Assembly (NCBI RefSeq): GCF_007992435.1
Contig: NZ_BKAG01000030.1
Span: forward strand, 1-64,000
Source: Prosthecobacter gellanilyticus
GTDB taxonomy: Bacteria > Verrucomicrobiota > Verrucomicrobiia > Verrucomicrobiales > Verrucomicrobiaceae
Direction of reading: 5' to 3'
DNA: 64,000 nt
In this document: positions 1 to 9,200 of the stretch, piece after piece
Numbering within the stretch: the stretch's first letter is position 1
Layout: each line of letters starts with the position of its first letter
Made by a program: the position numbers and the translations under genes
The notes under the pieces: model-generated
Databases searched by the model: none
What the model saw: the letters and a program-made list of their open reading frames with translations, nothing else
Told to the model about the DNA's origin: nothing

Positions 1-1582
1 GCTCGAGCGGCTCAGTCGAGATGATGAGAGTGCTGGGAGATGCGCTGGCATCACGTGCTCTCCACCTCCACCGCTCATCACACGGAGTGTGATGGCTACT
101 TTGCCTATTTGCGAAATCTTGATAGCTGGGAAGCTGGATCAGGTTGAAGGTGATGTCGCCATCGCCTACGACGATGCTTCTCACCATCAGTTCGGCGACC
201 CGGCGCTTTTCTTCGAGGGTCATCTCAGGCCACCTCGAATGGAGGTTGAGGGCTTCCGCCGCGATCTGTTCACTTGATAGGCTGTCAATTGTGAGAACGT
301 CGATTTCGCCCTGCACCCGTTCGAGCTCCGCGTCGAGCTGGCGGCGCCGCTCGACTATCGGATCGTTGAAGGCTTTGAAGTCCTCCCCGCCGATATTGCC
401 GTCGAGATAGAGCCGGAGCATCCTATGTTTGTCCTCCTCCAGCTTGGTAGTCTCGCTGCGCCGCTGCTCGAGCAGCGCCTGCTTTTCGGAAAGGGCGGCT
501 CCTGCCTTGTTGAGGTATGCCTGGACGTTCTCGTCCTTCACCAGGTAGCCCTTCAGCTCCTCCATGAAGATCTCATCAAGATCCTGGCAGCCGATCTTGT
601 TCCGGCACTTCTGGCAGATGTATTTGGCCGTCTTCATGGGCACATACATCTTGCCCCCGCAGTGGCATGTGACGAAGCCGCTGTAAATGTGGGCGGGCGT
701 CTTTCCCGGGCGGCGGTCGCGCTTCACGTAGCGTCCGTCCAGGTGGGCGTTGCACCGCTCCCATAGCTCGGCGGGAACGATGGCCTCAACTCCGTTGAAA
801 ATGTGCTCGCTCTCGGGCTTGATGACCATGCGCTTGCCGACGCTGGCGCTGTAGTTCTGGCGGTGGAGGCCCTTGGCCGTCGGGTCGCGAACCATGTAGC
901 GCACGGTCGTATCCGACCACATCTTGCCGCTCCTCGTGCGATAGCCCCGCTCGTTGAGCATCCGGGCAACGGTCTTGAGCCGTTTGACCTCATCGAAAAG
1001 CTCATAGACCAGGAGACGGATCGGAGCCTCGTCCCGCTGGACGACCAGCTTCTTGTCCTTCCAGGTATAGCCATACGGCGCGCTGCCGCTGAGGGGCTTG
1101 CCCTGCTTGGCGCGGACGAGGACGGAACTCCTGATGCGGTCGGTGATCTCTTCGCGTTCCCACTGAGCCATGCAGCCAACGAGATTGAAAAACAGGCGGC
1201 CTGCAGGCGTGCTGGTGTCGATCTGTTCGCCAAGCGACACGAGGTCGGCGTGGTGCGTCTGGAAGAAATCGCTGAATTCCATGAGCTCCCTGGCGTTGCG
1301 CGTCAGTCGGGCGAGCTTGGTGAAGACGAGCGCCTGGATGTGGCCTCTCTTGATGTCCGCCATCATGCGTTTGGTTTCGGGATGATCGGCCACGCTCTTC
1401 CCGCTGACTCCCGCGAGGTCGTAAACCTCCAAGATCTTCCAGCCTCGCGAGATCGCGTATCCCTCGGCCCGGCTCCGATGATTCTGCGGGCTGTCCCCGT
1501 TAGCCTGCTCTTCCGTAGAGACGCGGATCCAGATTCCGACGCGCTTGGTAGACTGATCGCAAATGGGCAAAGTCTTTTGCAT
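1..1582 (-). CDS. Large serine recombinase (partial, runs off the window)
   Basis: Site-specific recombinase of the large serine family, which cuts and rejoins DNA through a 5'-phosphoserine. The frame is open from an ATG at 1582 (a TAA lies in frame just upstream) to base 1, giving at least 527 residues. Residues ~14-150 are the resolvase domain, with the catalytic serine at about 22 in IRVSTEEQ and later the conserved motifs TKLARLTRN and GRLFFNLVG. A recombinase domain follows, with SGSAPYGY and then a stretch ending in the zinc-ribbon cysteines TCHCGGKMY...YICQKC near residues 305-330. The C-terminus is charged and probably coiled coil (LLEQRRSETTKLEEDKHRM). It is last in a leftward operon with a TraG-like ATPase 46 bases upstream, so it could integrate, excise or resolve the element. 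No att or res site was identified. The family call is secure; the role is inferred. Confidence 0.9.
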   Translation of the reverse strand, partial: MQKTLPICDQSTKRVGIWIRVSTEEQANGDSPQNHRSRAEGYAISRGWKILEVYDLAGVSGKSVADHPETKRMMADIKRGHIQALVFTKLARLTRNARELMEFSDFFQTHHADLVSLGEQIDTSTPAGRLFFNLVGCMAQWEREEITDRIRSSVLVRAKQGKPLSGSAPYGYTWKDKKLVVQRDEAPIRLLVYELFDEVKRLKTVARMLNERGYRTRSGKMWSDTTVRYMVRDPTAKGLHRQNYSASVGKRMVIKPESEHIFNGVEAIVPAELWERCNAHLDGRYVKRDRRPGKTPAHIYSGFVTCHCGGKMYVPMKTAKYICQKCRNKIGCQDLDEIFMEELKGYLVKDENVQAYLNKAGAALSEKQALLEQRRSETTKLEEDKHRMLRLYLDGNIGGEDFKAFNDPIVERRRQLDAELERVQGEIDVLTIDSLSSEQIAAEALNLHSRWPEMTLEEKRRVAELMVRSIVVGDGDITFNLIQLPSYQDFANRQSSHHTPCDERWRWRARDASASPSTLIISTEPLE

Positions 1583-1628
1583 ACATAGCCTTTATCGTCA
1601 AACGAACACCATTTCAAGAAACGAGTGA

Positions 1629-4600
1629 TCATTTCTTCTTCCGCTTCTTGGTCGCTCTGCGCCGGAGGTTTTCAGCCATCGTCGCCGCCAGTTGTTTTTC
1701 GACGTCCGTCACCTCGGCATCAGTGGTAGGTATGGTGTTGGTTCTCACCTTCCAGCCCTTGACCATCTTGGCCTTCTCGGGCGCAGGATGGCTGGTGGCG
1801 GTCGCGCCAATCGCCTCTGGTATGGAATCCAGGAAGGCCGCGAAATCGTCCTTCATAAGGCAGAGAACAAGCTTTTGCTGATCCGGCGGGAGCTGCGACG
1901 CTATCGCGCCGCTGAGGCGTTGGTGCTTGTCGACATCGACAGCCAGAACCAGCACCTGTGTCACGCCCGCCCGCAGGCATTTCGTGATGTTCCGCATCTC
2001 ATATTCGAGGGTGTTGGTGACGGAAACCTCGCAGGCGATAGTGATCCCGTCTCTTTCGAGATACAGATCTACTTTATCGAGGGAGTCGGGGAGCTGCCGC
2101 TCGATGGTGGCCCGGAAACCCCGTGTCTCTGCCAATCTCTTGCACTCGGCTTGCGCGGCCTTGTGAGTCTCCCCCCCACGCCCGAGTTCCTCCAGATCGT
2201 CCTTAAGGGATGTCGACTCATACCGGGGCGCGGCTGCCTCGGTCACCAGGACAGGTGTCTGCGGGACGTTCTCAGCCTCCTTCGGCAGGTCTCCGGATAC
2301 CGCTGCCTGCGAGGCTGGGGGTGCAGCTTCCACAGCAGGCATGGGAGCTTCCTCCTTCTTGGCCTCAGCCCTTTTCGGGGAAGGTGCTGAGACTTGTTCG
2401 GACAGTCGCTTCCGTTCAGCAGCCTCGATCTCGGCTCGGGCGGTTGCATATCGACAGTTGGAGCGGGCGATGACTTCATCGCGTCGGACTTCGTCAGGCA
2501 ACTCTTCTGGCGGAGGTGGGACACGCAGGTTGAAGTCCTGGTCGCTTCTCTCAACCCGGGCAATTGCGTCGCCAATGCTTAATGCTTGGAGGGCCTCGGA
2601 TTCAAAATGTGCGAAGCCTTTGGCGAGTTCGCGTGAGTCCGAGTCTCCCACGCCAAATACGACACGGGTTCCGGCATTCGCCAGCACGGCGCTCCCTACG
2701 GTGTCATTGCGGCCAAGCTGCTCCAACCCCTGATGCGCCAAGACGAGGGACAGCCTGTATTTGCGCCCGCCCGAAAGGATCTCAGCCATAGAAGGGGTGA
2801 TGAAGTTTTGGAACTCATCGACATAGAGGGTGAACAATCGCCGCTGGCTCTCCGGCATTCTTTGACGCCCCATGGCCGTCTGCTGGATCTTCGACACGAG
2901 CAAAGAGCCGAGCAGGTAGCTGTTGTCCGCGCCCATGAGGCCCTGGGGGAGCTTAGCGAGCAGGATCTTCCCGGAGTCCATGATCTCCTGCATATCCAGC
3001 TTGGCCTGCCTTTGGGCGACCATGTAGCGGATGGGCTTGGGAGAGAGGAAGGTCTGGAGGCGGGTAAGAACCGGCCCAATCGACTTGCTCCCGCCGAGGA
3101 GCGGGAACCCCTTCCGCCAGTAGTAAACGACATCCGCATCGCTTACCCCTTCGAGAACTTTGCCGCGGAAGTCGGGCTCCAGCAGAAAGCGCTGCACGTC
3201 TCCCAGCGTCCCGCCTTCGGGATGCTCCAGGAAAGCGAGGATGGCGTTGCGCAGCACCACGGCCATCTGGTCTCCCCAGCTCGTGGAGAGGCGCTGAAAG
3301 ATGCTCACCAGGTCAGATGCCAGCAAGGCCTTCTCATAGTCCGCCTTGGCACTGAGGATATTGAAGCCGACGCTGTGCGCCTCATCGCCAGCATCGATCA
3401 GGACGACGTCATCCATGCGGCTTTCTGGCACCATGCACAGCAATTTCTCGACGAGGTCGCCATGGGGATCGAGGAGGGCAAAGCCCTGTCCGCTCTCGAT
3501 GTCCTGGCGGATCAGGTTCGTCAGGAAGGTCGTCTTCCCCGTGCCGGTGCCGCCGATCACGTGCATGTGCCTGACCCTCTGCTCGGGCGTGAGAAACACC
3601 TCGCTGCGAGCGCCGGCATGATCGTTCCATCCGAGGAACAGCCCGCTGCCCGCAGCGCCTGCAAAGGCCCTGGTGCGCCCGGTATCCTGCCGCAATTTCC
3701 GGCAGGCGATGCTGTCGGTGGGGAGGGTGACAAGGGTCAGTAACTCCTCCTGGGAAAGCAGCATTCCCCAGCGATGAGACTGCCTGAAAAGGATGTCCTC
3801 TTCCTGCGCTTCTTCGGGGTAATCCTTCAGCGCCAAAGGAACAAGGTGGTTGCCTCCGGGACGCGCGAGAATGTTCAGCGACACTGTCATGCCGGCCAGC
3901 AGTGCCCATGCTCGCTCTGAGGTTTCGGCGCATGCCACGAGGCGGATGACCACCGCATAGAGTGGGGTGCGCGTCTTATTCGCGGCCTCGCGCGGAAGTT
4001 CTGGGCGATTCCGGAAGACTGAAGATCCATCTGCCTGGGTCGAGACGTCCGCCATGCCTTCCTCCCACGGAGCTGATACAGGCTCAAAAATCACCTGGAA
4101 CAACGCCATCTCGCCTTGTTCGCAGACAGACATCGCGGCGAGGAGGCCAGGAAGCAGGTCAACCTTACCGGTTTCAATCGACAGCAGGCAGTCGCGTGCG
4201 AGGCCGATCTCGGCCACGGCATACATCCGCCCGGATTGATCCCATGTCTTCCGAAGGTGGGCATCTCCATCGCGCGTGACGCAATCTGGGAAGAGAGCGG
4301 TGGAACAGGCCTTGAGATGGCTGGCATCGTCGACACCGCAGACCCATTGAAAGCCGATCTCGCGGTCATCGGCGAGGATCTCAAAGGAGATTGGCTCCCG
4401 GCATGTCCGTGACATGCGCAAAAAAGACTCCATCTGGTCTCGCCGGTAACGGAGGGATTTGGGAAACGTGAGCGCTATCTCGTGGCAGGAGTCGCGGCTC
4501 CAGCCAATGACTTCGCTCTCGGAATCCGTGTCCTCAGGCTCAGCCTGCACATCAGGCGCTGAGTTCAGCCACTGTCCCGCCTTCTTCAGCAGACGTTCCG

Positions 4601-4769
4601 CAAAGGAGGAACGGCGAGCATCATCTGCGTTTCCGTCGCCGCGCAGCTGATAGCCCTTGAAGGCCTGGAACGGCGGCTCAATGGCAACCGGCTCTGGATG
4701 CACAAACCAGCCTCGTCCCCGCAGCTCCCACTGCAAATACTGCGCCGAGAGCTGTTCATGAATCGACAT
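1629..4769 (-). CDS. TraG/VirD4-type (HerA superfamily) DNA-transfer ATPase with C-terminal nuclease-like domain
   Basis: A 1046-residue P-loop ATPase of the conjugative coupling-protein kind, which pumps DNA towards a transfer channel. Walker A is IGGTGTGKTTFLTNL near residues 404-418, followed by the family hallmark ALLDPHGDLVEKLL. Walker B is TLYVDEFQNF near 643-652. The sensor-like GGRKYRLSLVLAHQGLEQL is also typical of TraG/TraM-recognition ATPases. Residues ~780-850 are a low-complexity linker rich in P, E and A. Residues ~890-1000 (VDLYLERDGITIACEVSVTN) resemble a PD-(D/E)XK fold with serine where the lysine is expected. The tail is very basic (ATKKRKKK). No transmembrane segment is evident, but the gene upstream encodes one and overlaps it by one base (TAATG), so the membrane anchor may be supplied in trans. 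Superfamily is sure; whether it acts in conjugation or another DNA translocation is inferred. Confidence 0.85.
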   Translation of the reverse strand: MSIHEQLSAQYLQWELRGRGWFVHPEPVAIEPPFQAFKGYQLRGDGNADDARRSSFAERLLKKAGQWLNSAPDVQAEPEDTDSESEVIGWSRDSCHEIALTFPKSLRYRRDQMESFLRMSRTCREPISFEILADDREIGFQWVCGVDDASHLKACSTALFPDCVTRDGDAHLRKTWDQSGRMYAVAEIGLARDCLLSIETGKVDLLPGLLAAMSVCEQGEMALFQVIFEPVSAPWEEGMADVSTQADGSSVFRNRPELPREAANKTRTPLYAVVIRLVACAETSERAWALLAGMTVSLNILARPGGNHLVPLALKDYPEEAQEEDILFRQSHRWGMLLSQEELLTLVTLPTDSIACRKLRQDTGRTRAFAGAAGSGLFLGWNDHAGARSEVFLTPEQRVRHMHVIGGTGTGKTTFLTNLIRQDIESGQGFALLDPHGDLVEKLLCMVPESRMDDVVLIDAGDEAHSVGFNILSAKADYEKALLASDLVSIFQRLSTSWGDQMAVVLRNAILAFLEHPEGGTLGDVQRFLLEPDFRGKVLEGVSDADVVYYWRKGFPLLGGSKSIGPVLTRLQTFLSPKPIRYMVAQRQAKLDMQEIMDSGKILLAKLPQGLMGADNSYLLGSLLVSKIQQTAMGRQRMPESQRRLFTLYVDEFQNFITPSMAEILSGGRKYRLSLVLAHQGLEQLGRNDTVGSAVLANAGTRVVFGVGDSDSRELAKGFAHFESEALQALSIGDAIARVERSDQDFNLRVPPPPEELPDEVRRDEVIARSNCRYATARAEIEAAERKRLSEQVSAPSPKRAEAKKEEAPMPAVEAAPPASQAAVSGDLPKEAENVPQTPVLVTEAAAPRYESTSLKDDLEELGRGGETHKAAQAECKRLAETRGFRATIERQLPDSLDKVDLYLERDGITIACEVSVTNTLEYEMRNITKCLRAGVTQVLVLAVDVDKHQRLSGAIASQLPPDQQKLVLCLMKDDFAAFLDSIPEAIGATATSHPAPEKAKMVKGWKVRTNTIPTTDAEVTDVEKQLAATMAENLRRRATKKRKKK

Positions 4770-5473
4770 TATGAGCCAGTTCGGGAAGGCACCTGCACCA
4801 GCCTTGCTAAGAGGGGATGGATGTCGGGCCTGGCCTCCATGAATTCCACTTTCTCGATTCCCTCAGCCGCCGTCACTTCCTTGATCTTCGCCTGAATTAC
4901 CTTCTCAATTGTATCGGCATACATGATGCGCGTGTCGGTTCGGAAAAAAGTCTCTTTCCGAAAGATCTCATAGACGCCTCCGAAGACGGGAACGGTGAGG
5001 AGCCAGGCGTCAAAATCTTGAAACCCGAGGGTCAACGTATTGCGAAGCAGCAGGAAAAAGCCCAGGACGGTCATGCCAATGATGGCACCTCCCCAGAGCA
5101 TTCCGAAGAGAGCCACATAGCCCATGGTGAGCGCTGCGGTCAGGATCACAACGATCAGCAACTGGAGGAGCGGGAATGGGGCCGGTATCTCGCAGAACCG
5201 ATAGGAGAAGAACCACGAGGTTCCGAAGGGCGCTGAGCATAGATCGAAGGTCAGCCGCTCCCGGCGCATGCGAAGGTAATCCCTTCTGGCTGACAGAGGG
5301 CCGCCTTCGCGGTAATCTAACCGTGAGAAGTCCAAGCCTGGAACTTTTCTGGCCTCCAACTCGTCCTCAATGCTCTTGTAAAAGGCATCGGTGGACGTTT
5401 CAAACCCATCAATCAGTGCATAAGTCGGTGGCTTGAGTGGCTCAGGCTTCCGCTTTTTCCAAAGACCAAACAT
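4769..5473 (-). CDS. Inner-membrane protein, probable partner of the TraG-like ATPase
   Basis: A 234-residue protein starting MFGLWKKRKPEP. The frame could be extended upstream to 5611, but that would run through the end of the preceding XRE gene, so the internal ATG was chosen. Two adjacent membrane segments are visible at about residues 101-121 (LLQLLIVVILTAALTMGYVA) and 124-144. A soluble N-terminal part (~100 residues) and a charged C-terminal part (~85 residues) flank them. The stop overlaps the start of the downstream ATPase (TAATG), implying translational coupling. No family was recognised. By position it may anchor the ATPase, in the way small membrane proteins do for soluble coupling proteins, but nothing in the sequence proves that. 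Confidence 0.75.
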   Translation of the reverse strand: MFGLWKKRKPEPLKPPTYALIDGFETSTDAFYKSIEDELEARKVPGLDFSRLDYREGGPLSARRDYLRMRRERLTFDLCSAPFGTSWFFSYRFCEIPAPFPLLQLLIVVILTAALTMGYVALFGMLWGGAIIGMTVLGFFLLLRNTLTLGFQDFDAWLLTVPVFGGVYEIFRKETFFRTDTRIMYADTIEKVIQAKIKEVTAAEGIEKVEFMEARPDIHPLLARLVQVPSRTGS

Positions 5474-5486
5474 AGTGGGAGTGTGG

Positions 5487-5801
5487 TTATGGTTTTCGCT
5501 TACCGGGAGGAGATTGGTTTCTGCTGGAGCGGGCTGCGGGTCGCGGCTGTTCCAATTTGAGGTGCTGTTCGGCCCTGGCCCACGCCTGCGAGGGCAATAT
5601 CCCCAAGGCAAGAGTCAGCTTCGCTATCGTGTCCGTCGTGGGCTTGCGGTCGCCCCGCTCGATGAAGGTGATTGCCTGACGGTTGAGCCCGGAAATTTTA
5701 GCCACCTCGCCCAGAGAGAGGGAGGCTTCCTCACGGGCCTCTCTCAGCACGACGCAGAGCGCCGCGCATAGTTTAGCGCTCACTGTGAGGATTTCAGACA
5801 C
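5487..5801 (-). CDS. XRE-family helix-turn-helix regulator
   Basis: A 104-residue DNA-binding protein. Residues ~16-72 form a Cro/CI-type helix-turn-helix: SLGEVAKISGLNRQAITFIE, then RGDRKPTTDTIAKLTLALGI, which is the classic XRE pattern of recognition helix and closing helix. The C-terminal ~30 residues are basic and probably disordered. It is first in the leftward operon that includes the membrane protein, TraG-like ATPase and serine recombinase. Two copies of a CTAC-N4-GTAG palindrome lie directly upstream, one touching the start codon. Autoregulation and control of the divergent small gene at 5885 are therefore likely. That link is inference from position. Confidence 0.85.
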   Translation of the reverse strand: MSEILTVSAKLCAALCVVLREAREEASLSLGEVAKISGLNRQAITFIERGDRKPTTDTIAKLTLALGILPSQAWARAEQHLKLEQPRPAARSSRNQSPPGKRKP

Positions 5802-5854
5802 GCTACGATTGTAGAAAAGCGCGTTGACTGAACCACGCTACACTTGTAGCGTGG
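5801..5854. promoter_or_regulatory. Paired palindromic operator for the XRE regulator
   Basis: Two related dyads sit between the divergent genes. At 5833-5854 the arms CCACGCTACA and TGTAGCGTGG are perfect and separated by CT. At 5803-5814 the core CTACGATTGTAG is a second, shorter copy that ends two bases before the XRE start codon. The shared core is CTAC-N4-GTAG and the centres are 35 bases apart. This is the arrangement expected for a repressor that binds cooperatively and blocks its own promoter and perhaps the rightward one. Confidence 0.7.
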
Positions 5855-5884
5855 AAGCGGACTCAAACTCAACTTTACTCACTT

Positions 5885-6130
5885 ATGAACTTCGTCCGAC
5901 GCATCGGCCCTGATCCGCACGCCAACGGCCAGAGCACTCCGGCCTTGGAGAACTGCCCAGACATCTGGGAACTGGATGATGGCGACTTCGCCATCATCGG
6001 CATCGACATGACTGACGACGCCAAGTCTCTTCTCCCCGCCACCGCAGGCTGTGGCCCAGATGAGCGAATTGTCCGTGTCCCTCGCCGCATTTTGGTGGAC
6101 GCTAAGGCTGACATTCCTGCCAAGGCCTGA
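5885..6130 (+). CDS. Small conserved acidic protein divergent from the XRE regulator
   Basis: An 81-residue soluble protein starting MNFVRRIGPDPHANGQ. It has an acidic middle (WELDDGDFAIIGIDMTDDA) and a C-terminal RIVRVPRRILVDAKADIP. The pattern resembles short uncharacterised proteins found beside XRE regulators in other bacteria, which have a two-domain look of 'specific target, then value' without known function. It is divergent from the XRE gene and shares its operator region, so the two may form a regulator/partner (possibly antirepressor or toxin-antitoxin-like) pair. That is speculation from context. The coding call rests on the clean start, codon pattern and this resemblance. Confidence 0.6.
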   Translation: MNFVRRIGPDPHANGQSTPALENCPDIWELDDGDFAIIGIDMTDDAKSLLPATAGCGPDERIVRVPRRILVDAKADIPAKA

Positions 6131-6142
6131 ACAACTGGCCGC

Positions 6143-6161
6143 CACAGCTTTTAAAGCTGTG
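6143..6161. terminator. Small dyad after the 5885 gene
   Basis: Arms CACAGCTTT and AAAGCTGTG flank a single T, 13 bases after the stop of the small acidic protein gene. There is no T-run after it, so it is at best a weak terminator. It could instead be a protein-binding site. Confidence 0.3.
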
Positions 6162-6254
6162 CCATCTCAGTCACTGGAGTAAGCCATCTCGTGGCGAGCG
6201 TTTTCACGGCGGTCTTCGGTGCCGCATTCACACGATGAACCGCTGAAAATCGAA

Positions 6255-9200
6255 TCACGGCAGTGGCTTCAGCATCACGCGACCGGAGTTCTTTGGAGCC
6301 GTCCCAGTGCTCGACTCTGGAATCAGGAAGTATCCCAAGCCTGCTATTCCAGCGGGCCGCTTCACGATCACTCCTTGGAAAATGGCCGTGCGATTTTGCG
6401 CTGTCGTAACTCCAGGCAGAGTGAAATCGCCAGCGAATGCGCCGGTGGTTAGATTGAGGGTTGAGACATTGACCTTGTTTACCGTGGCAGGCACCACCGC
6501 CTTGTTCACCAGCGCGGTTCCTGGATTGTATAAGCGGAGGTCAAGCATGAGGTCTACCTCCGGCGCACGATCAAGAATCAATTCTGCATTGTTAGAGGAG
6601 CCGTTCGCTAGTTCCAGCACCACATGCCCCGCAGAAACTGGTCTGTAGGCAGAGCCTTCCACGGTCAAATCCAGCGGCCCAAACCCCTCTTTGTAAACCA
6701 AGTCTTTTGACGGTGGGCTGACTGGCGGGACGGGCTTAAACCAGCTGGCAGCACCCGTCAGGGTGTTCGCAGCTGGAGTCAGCCCTGCCGTGATGTTCAG
6801 CACACCCGAGAGGGAGCCCTTTCCGCCAAACAATGATTGATACAATAAAACTTGCCCCTGCGGGCCAACGAAGGCCGACGTAGTGAAGTTGCTTCCGTCG
6901 GCAGTCCGACCGCTAACCGCCACCGCTCCAGTGGTTTCATTCGCGGCAAGAATGGAACCGTAGCCGCACCCCTGCGGCAGTGTAGGATCGGAGTCCGGCT
7001 GCTCCAGGACAAAATTATGCAGTGTCTTGTAGGCAGTGGCCTTCGTCGTCTTGCTCCATCCATTGCGCCAGCCCGTTACTCCCGCCAAAACCGGTGACTC
7101 GGAAGAAGTCCGCAGTTCCCCGCCTAGTGTGTTAGATTCGCCATTTAGCTCCACCCTCAGGCTTAGCGACGGGCCGCCTTTGGGCGGCAGCACCAGATTC
7201 AGTTGTGGATGCAAGGCATTCTCCGGGTCAATGTCCAGCATACCTTTCAGCGTCACACTGGCAGTGCCCGTGATAATCTTGCCGCTGAAGGCTCCAAGCG
7301 GCGTGGTGGTAAGTTCCAGGCGACTGCCTCGCTGGCCGTTGATCGCGGTATTCCCGGAGATCAAGCCCTGATAGCTTCCAACGACCTCCTGCGGCAATTC
7401 GGTCACCCTGATATCAAAGGCTAGCGTCTCCGCCGCCTTGCCTGCGGCGTTGCTCGCGTTCAGCGTTATACCGAACTTGCCATCCTTTGTAGGTCGTCCA
7501 CTGAGTTTGCCTGTGCCCCCGTTGAGCGTCAACCCTGGTGGCAGATTCTTCGCCGCGTATGTGACCGGAAGATTTACGGTTGGAATGTCCAGACTGTAGT
7601 ACCCGCCCACGATTGCTGGCGGCACCACAGGTGGCAATGTTAGGGATGGCTGCTGCACGCCTGCTTGGGTGATAGAGTGGTTCTGTCCGCCGATCTGTAT
7701 AGCTGTGGAACGCGGTGATTTGCCAGCATTCGGTAGCACCGTGACGAGCACGGTGCCCCCGCCATAGCCCGAGGTCGGGCTCGCGCTTATCCACGTGGTC
7801 GACTTACCAACTGACCATGCACCGCTAGCGGTTACCGTCACCGGGTATACCCAGCCTGCGGAATTGAGTGCGCGCGTTGAAGGATCGATGGAACAAGTAG
7901 AAGGAGTCAGCGTTACCGTCACCGGCAGGGAGGTGCCGTTAAAGGCATCCTTGACACTATAGCTAAAGCTTGCCTGGCCGCTGAACGTTGGGGCTGCGGC
8001 AAAGGTCAACAGGTTGCCAGCCTTGGTCAGCTTGCCTGCGGTCACGGGGGAAAGGACGCCGGTGACAGCCAGGCTCAATTGGTCACCATCCGGATCTATA
8101 TCATTGTCCATCAGAGGCAGCGATACCGTGCAGCCTGGCACCACGGCCAGCGCATCGACCGTGGCGACTGGGGCGCGGTTTAGCGTGGTGAAAGCCAGGT
8201 TGGTGCCGCTGGCCGCTCCCAGAGCGCCAGTGGCCCGGACACGGAAATTGTATTTCGTGTGCGGCTGCAGACCGGTCAGGATAACGCTGACAGCCGCATC
8301 ATCATTGCCTGCAAGGGTGGCGGGGCTGGCTGCTGCGCTAAGGCCATAGCTGGTGGTCATGCCATAATCAAAGAACACCTCCCTCTGGCTGTTCTTCGCA
8401 TTTACGAACCCGTGCAAAGTAGCGGCATCATGGCTGACGCCCGAGGGCGCCGCCGTCTTCACCGTCGGCGGGGTCATCATCACGGCCTCACCAGTCAGAT
8501 TGAGTTGAAACTCCGATTCATCGCTATCATTCGTGCGGATCTTGAGAAACGCCGTCTTTGTGCCGACAGTCGTCGGCGTAAACCCAAGCACAAGAGTCGC
8601 GCTGCCTCCGGACCAGATGGGGAAACCAGGTTGAGTCCTGATGTAAAAGGAGCTGTCCGAAGATCCTTCAATGTATAAGTTCTCCCCATAGAGCACATCG
8701 GCACCGCTATTTTTCAGCGTGAAAGTGGCCGAGACTGACCCCTTGGTAAACACTGTGCCAAAATTCCAAGTATCGCCTGAAATCACTTCTGTCTGAGTGG
8801 TGGATTTCAGCTCAATTTCCGGCTCGCCAACTCCTACCGAATAAATGCCTAAATTGTGCGAAAGTTTGCCGCCCAGATCGGTAAAGGCCCCACCAACATA
8901 GAGATCCGAACCGTTGCTGCCAACGGTCAACGCATCAACTGATCCATGGGTGGTGTCTGGCAATAACTCCACCCACTGGTCTCCGTCCAACCTAGCCAGC
9001 GCGGCTCTACTGTAGAGGTAGTTTCCCTCAACGTATTGATCTTGACCGTCAAAGTCTGCTCCTCCTGCATAGAGGTGACCATTGACCACGGCCAAAGACA
9101 CTTTGCTAAACGGACTGTAATTTCCGATAGACAGTCCAAACCTCCAAGGCGGGGAGTGAAGCGATGTGCCGTCCCATTCTAAAATCCCCGAACGATTGAC

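Noticed and set aside
803..1588. Long rightward open frame (261 codons) over the recombinase
   Set aside because: It is antisense to the serine recombinase, whose leftward frame has clear catalytic motifs and is open to the window edge.
2733..3743. Rightward open frame of 336 codons
   Set aside because: It lies opposite the TraG-like ATPase and shows no domain; it is an artefact of high GC.
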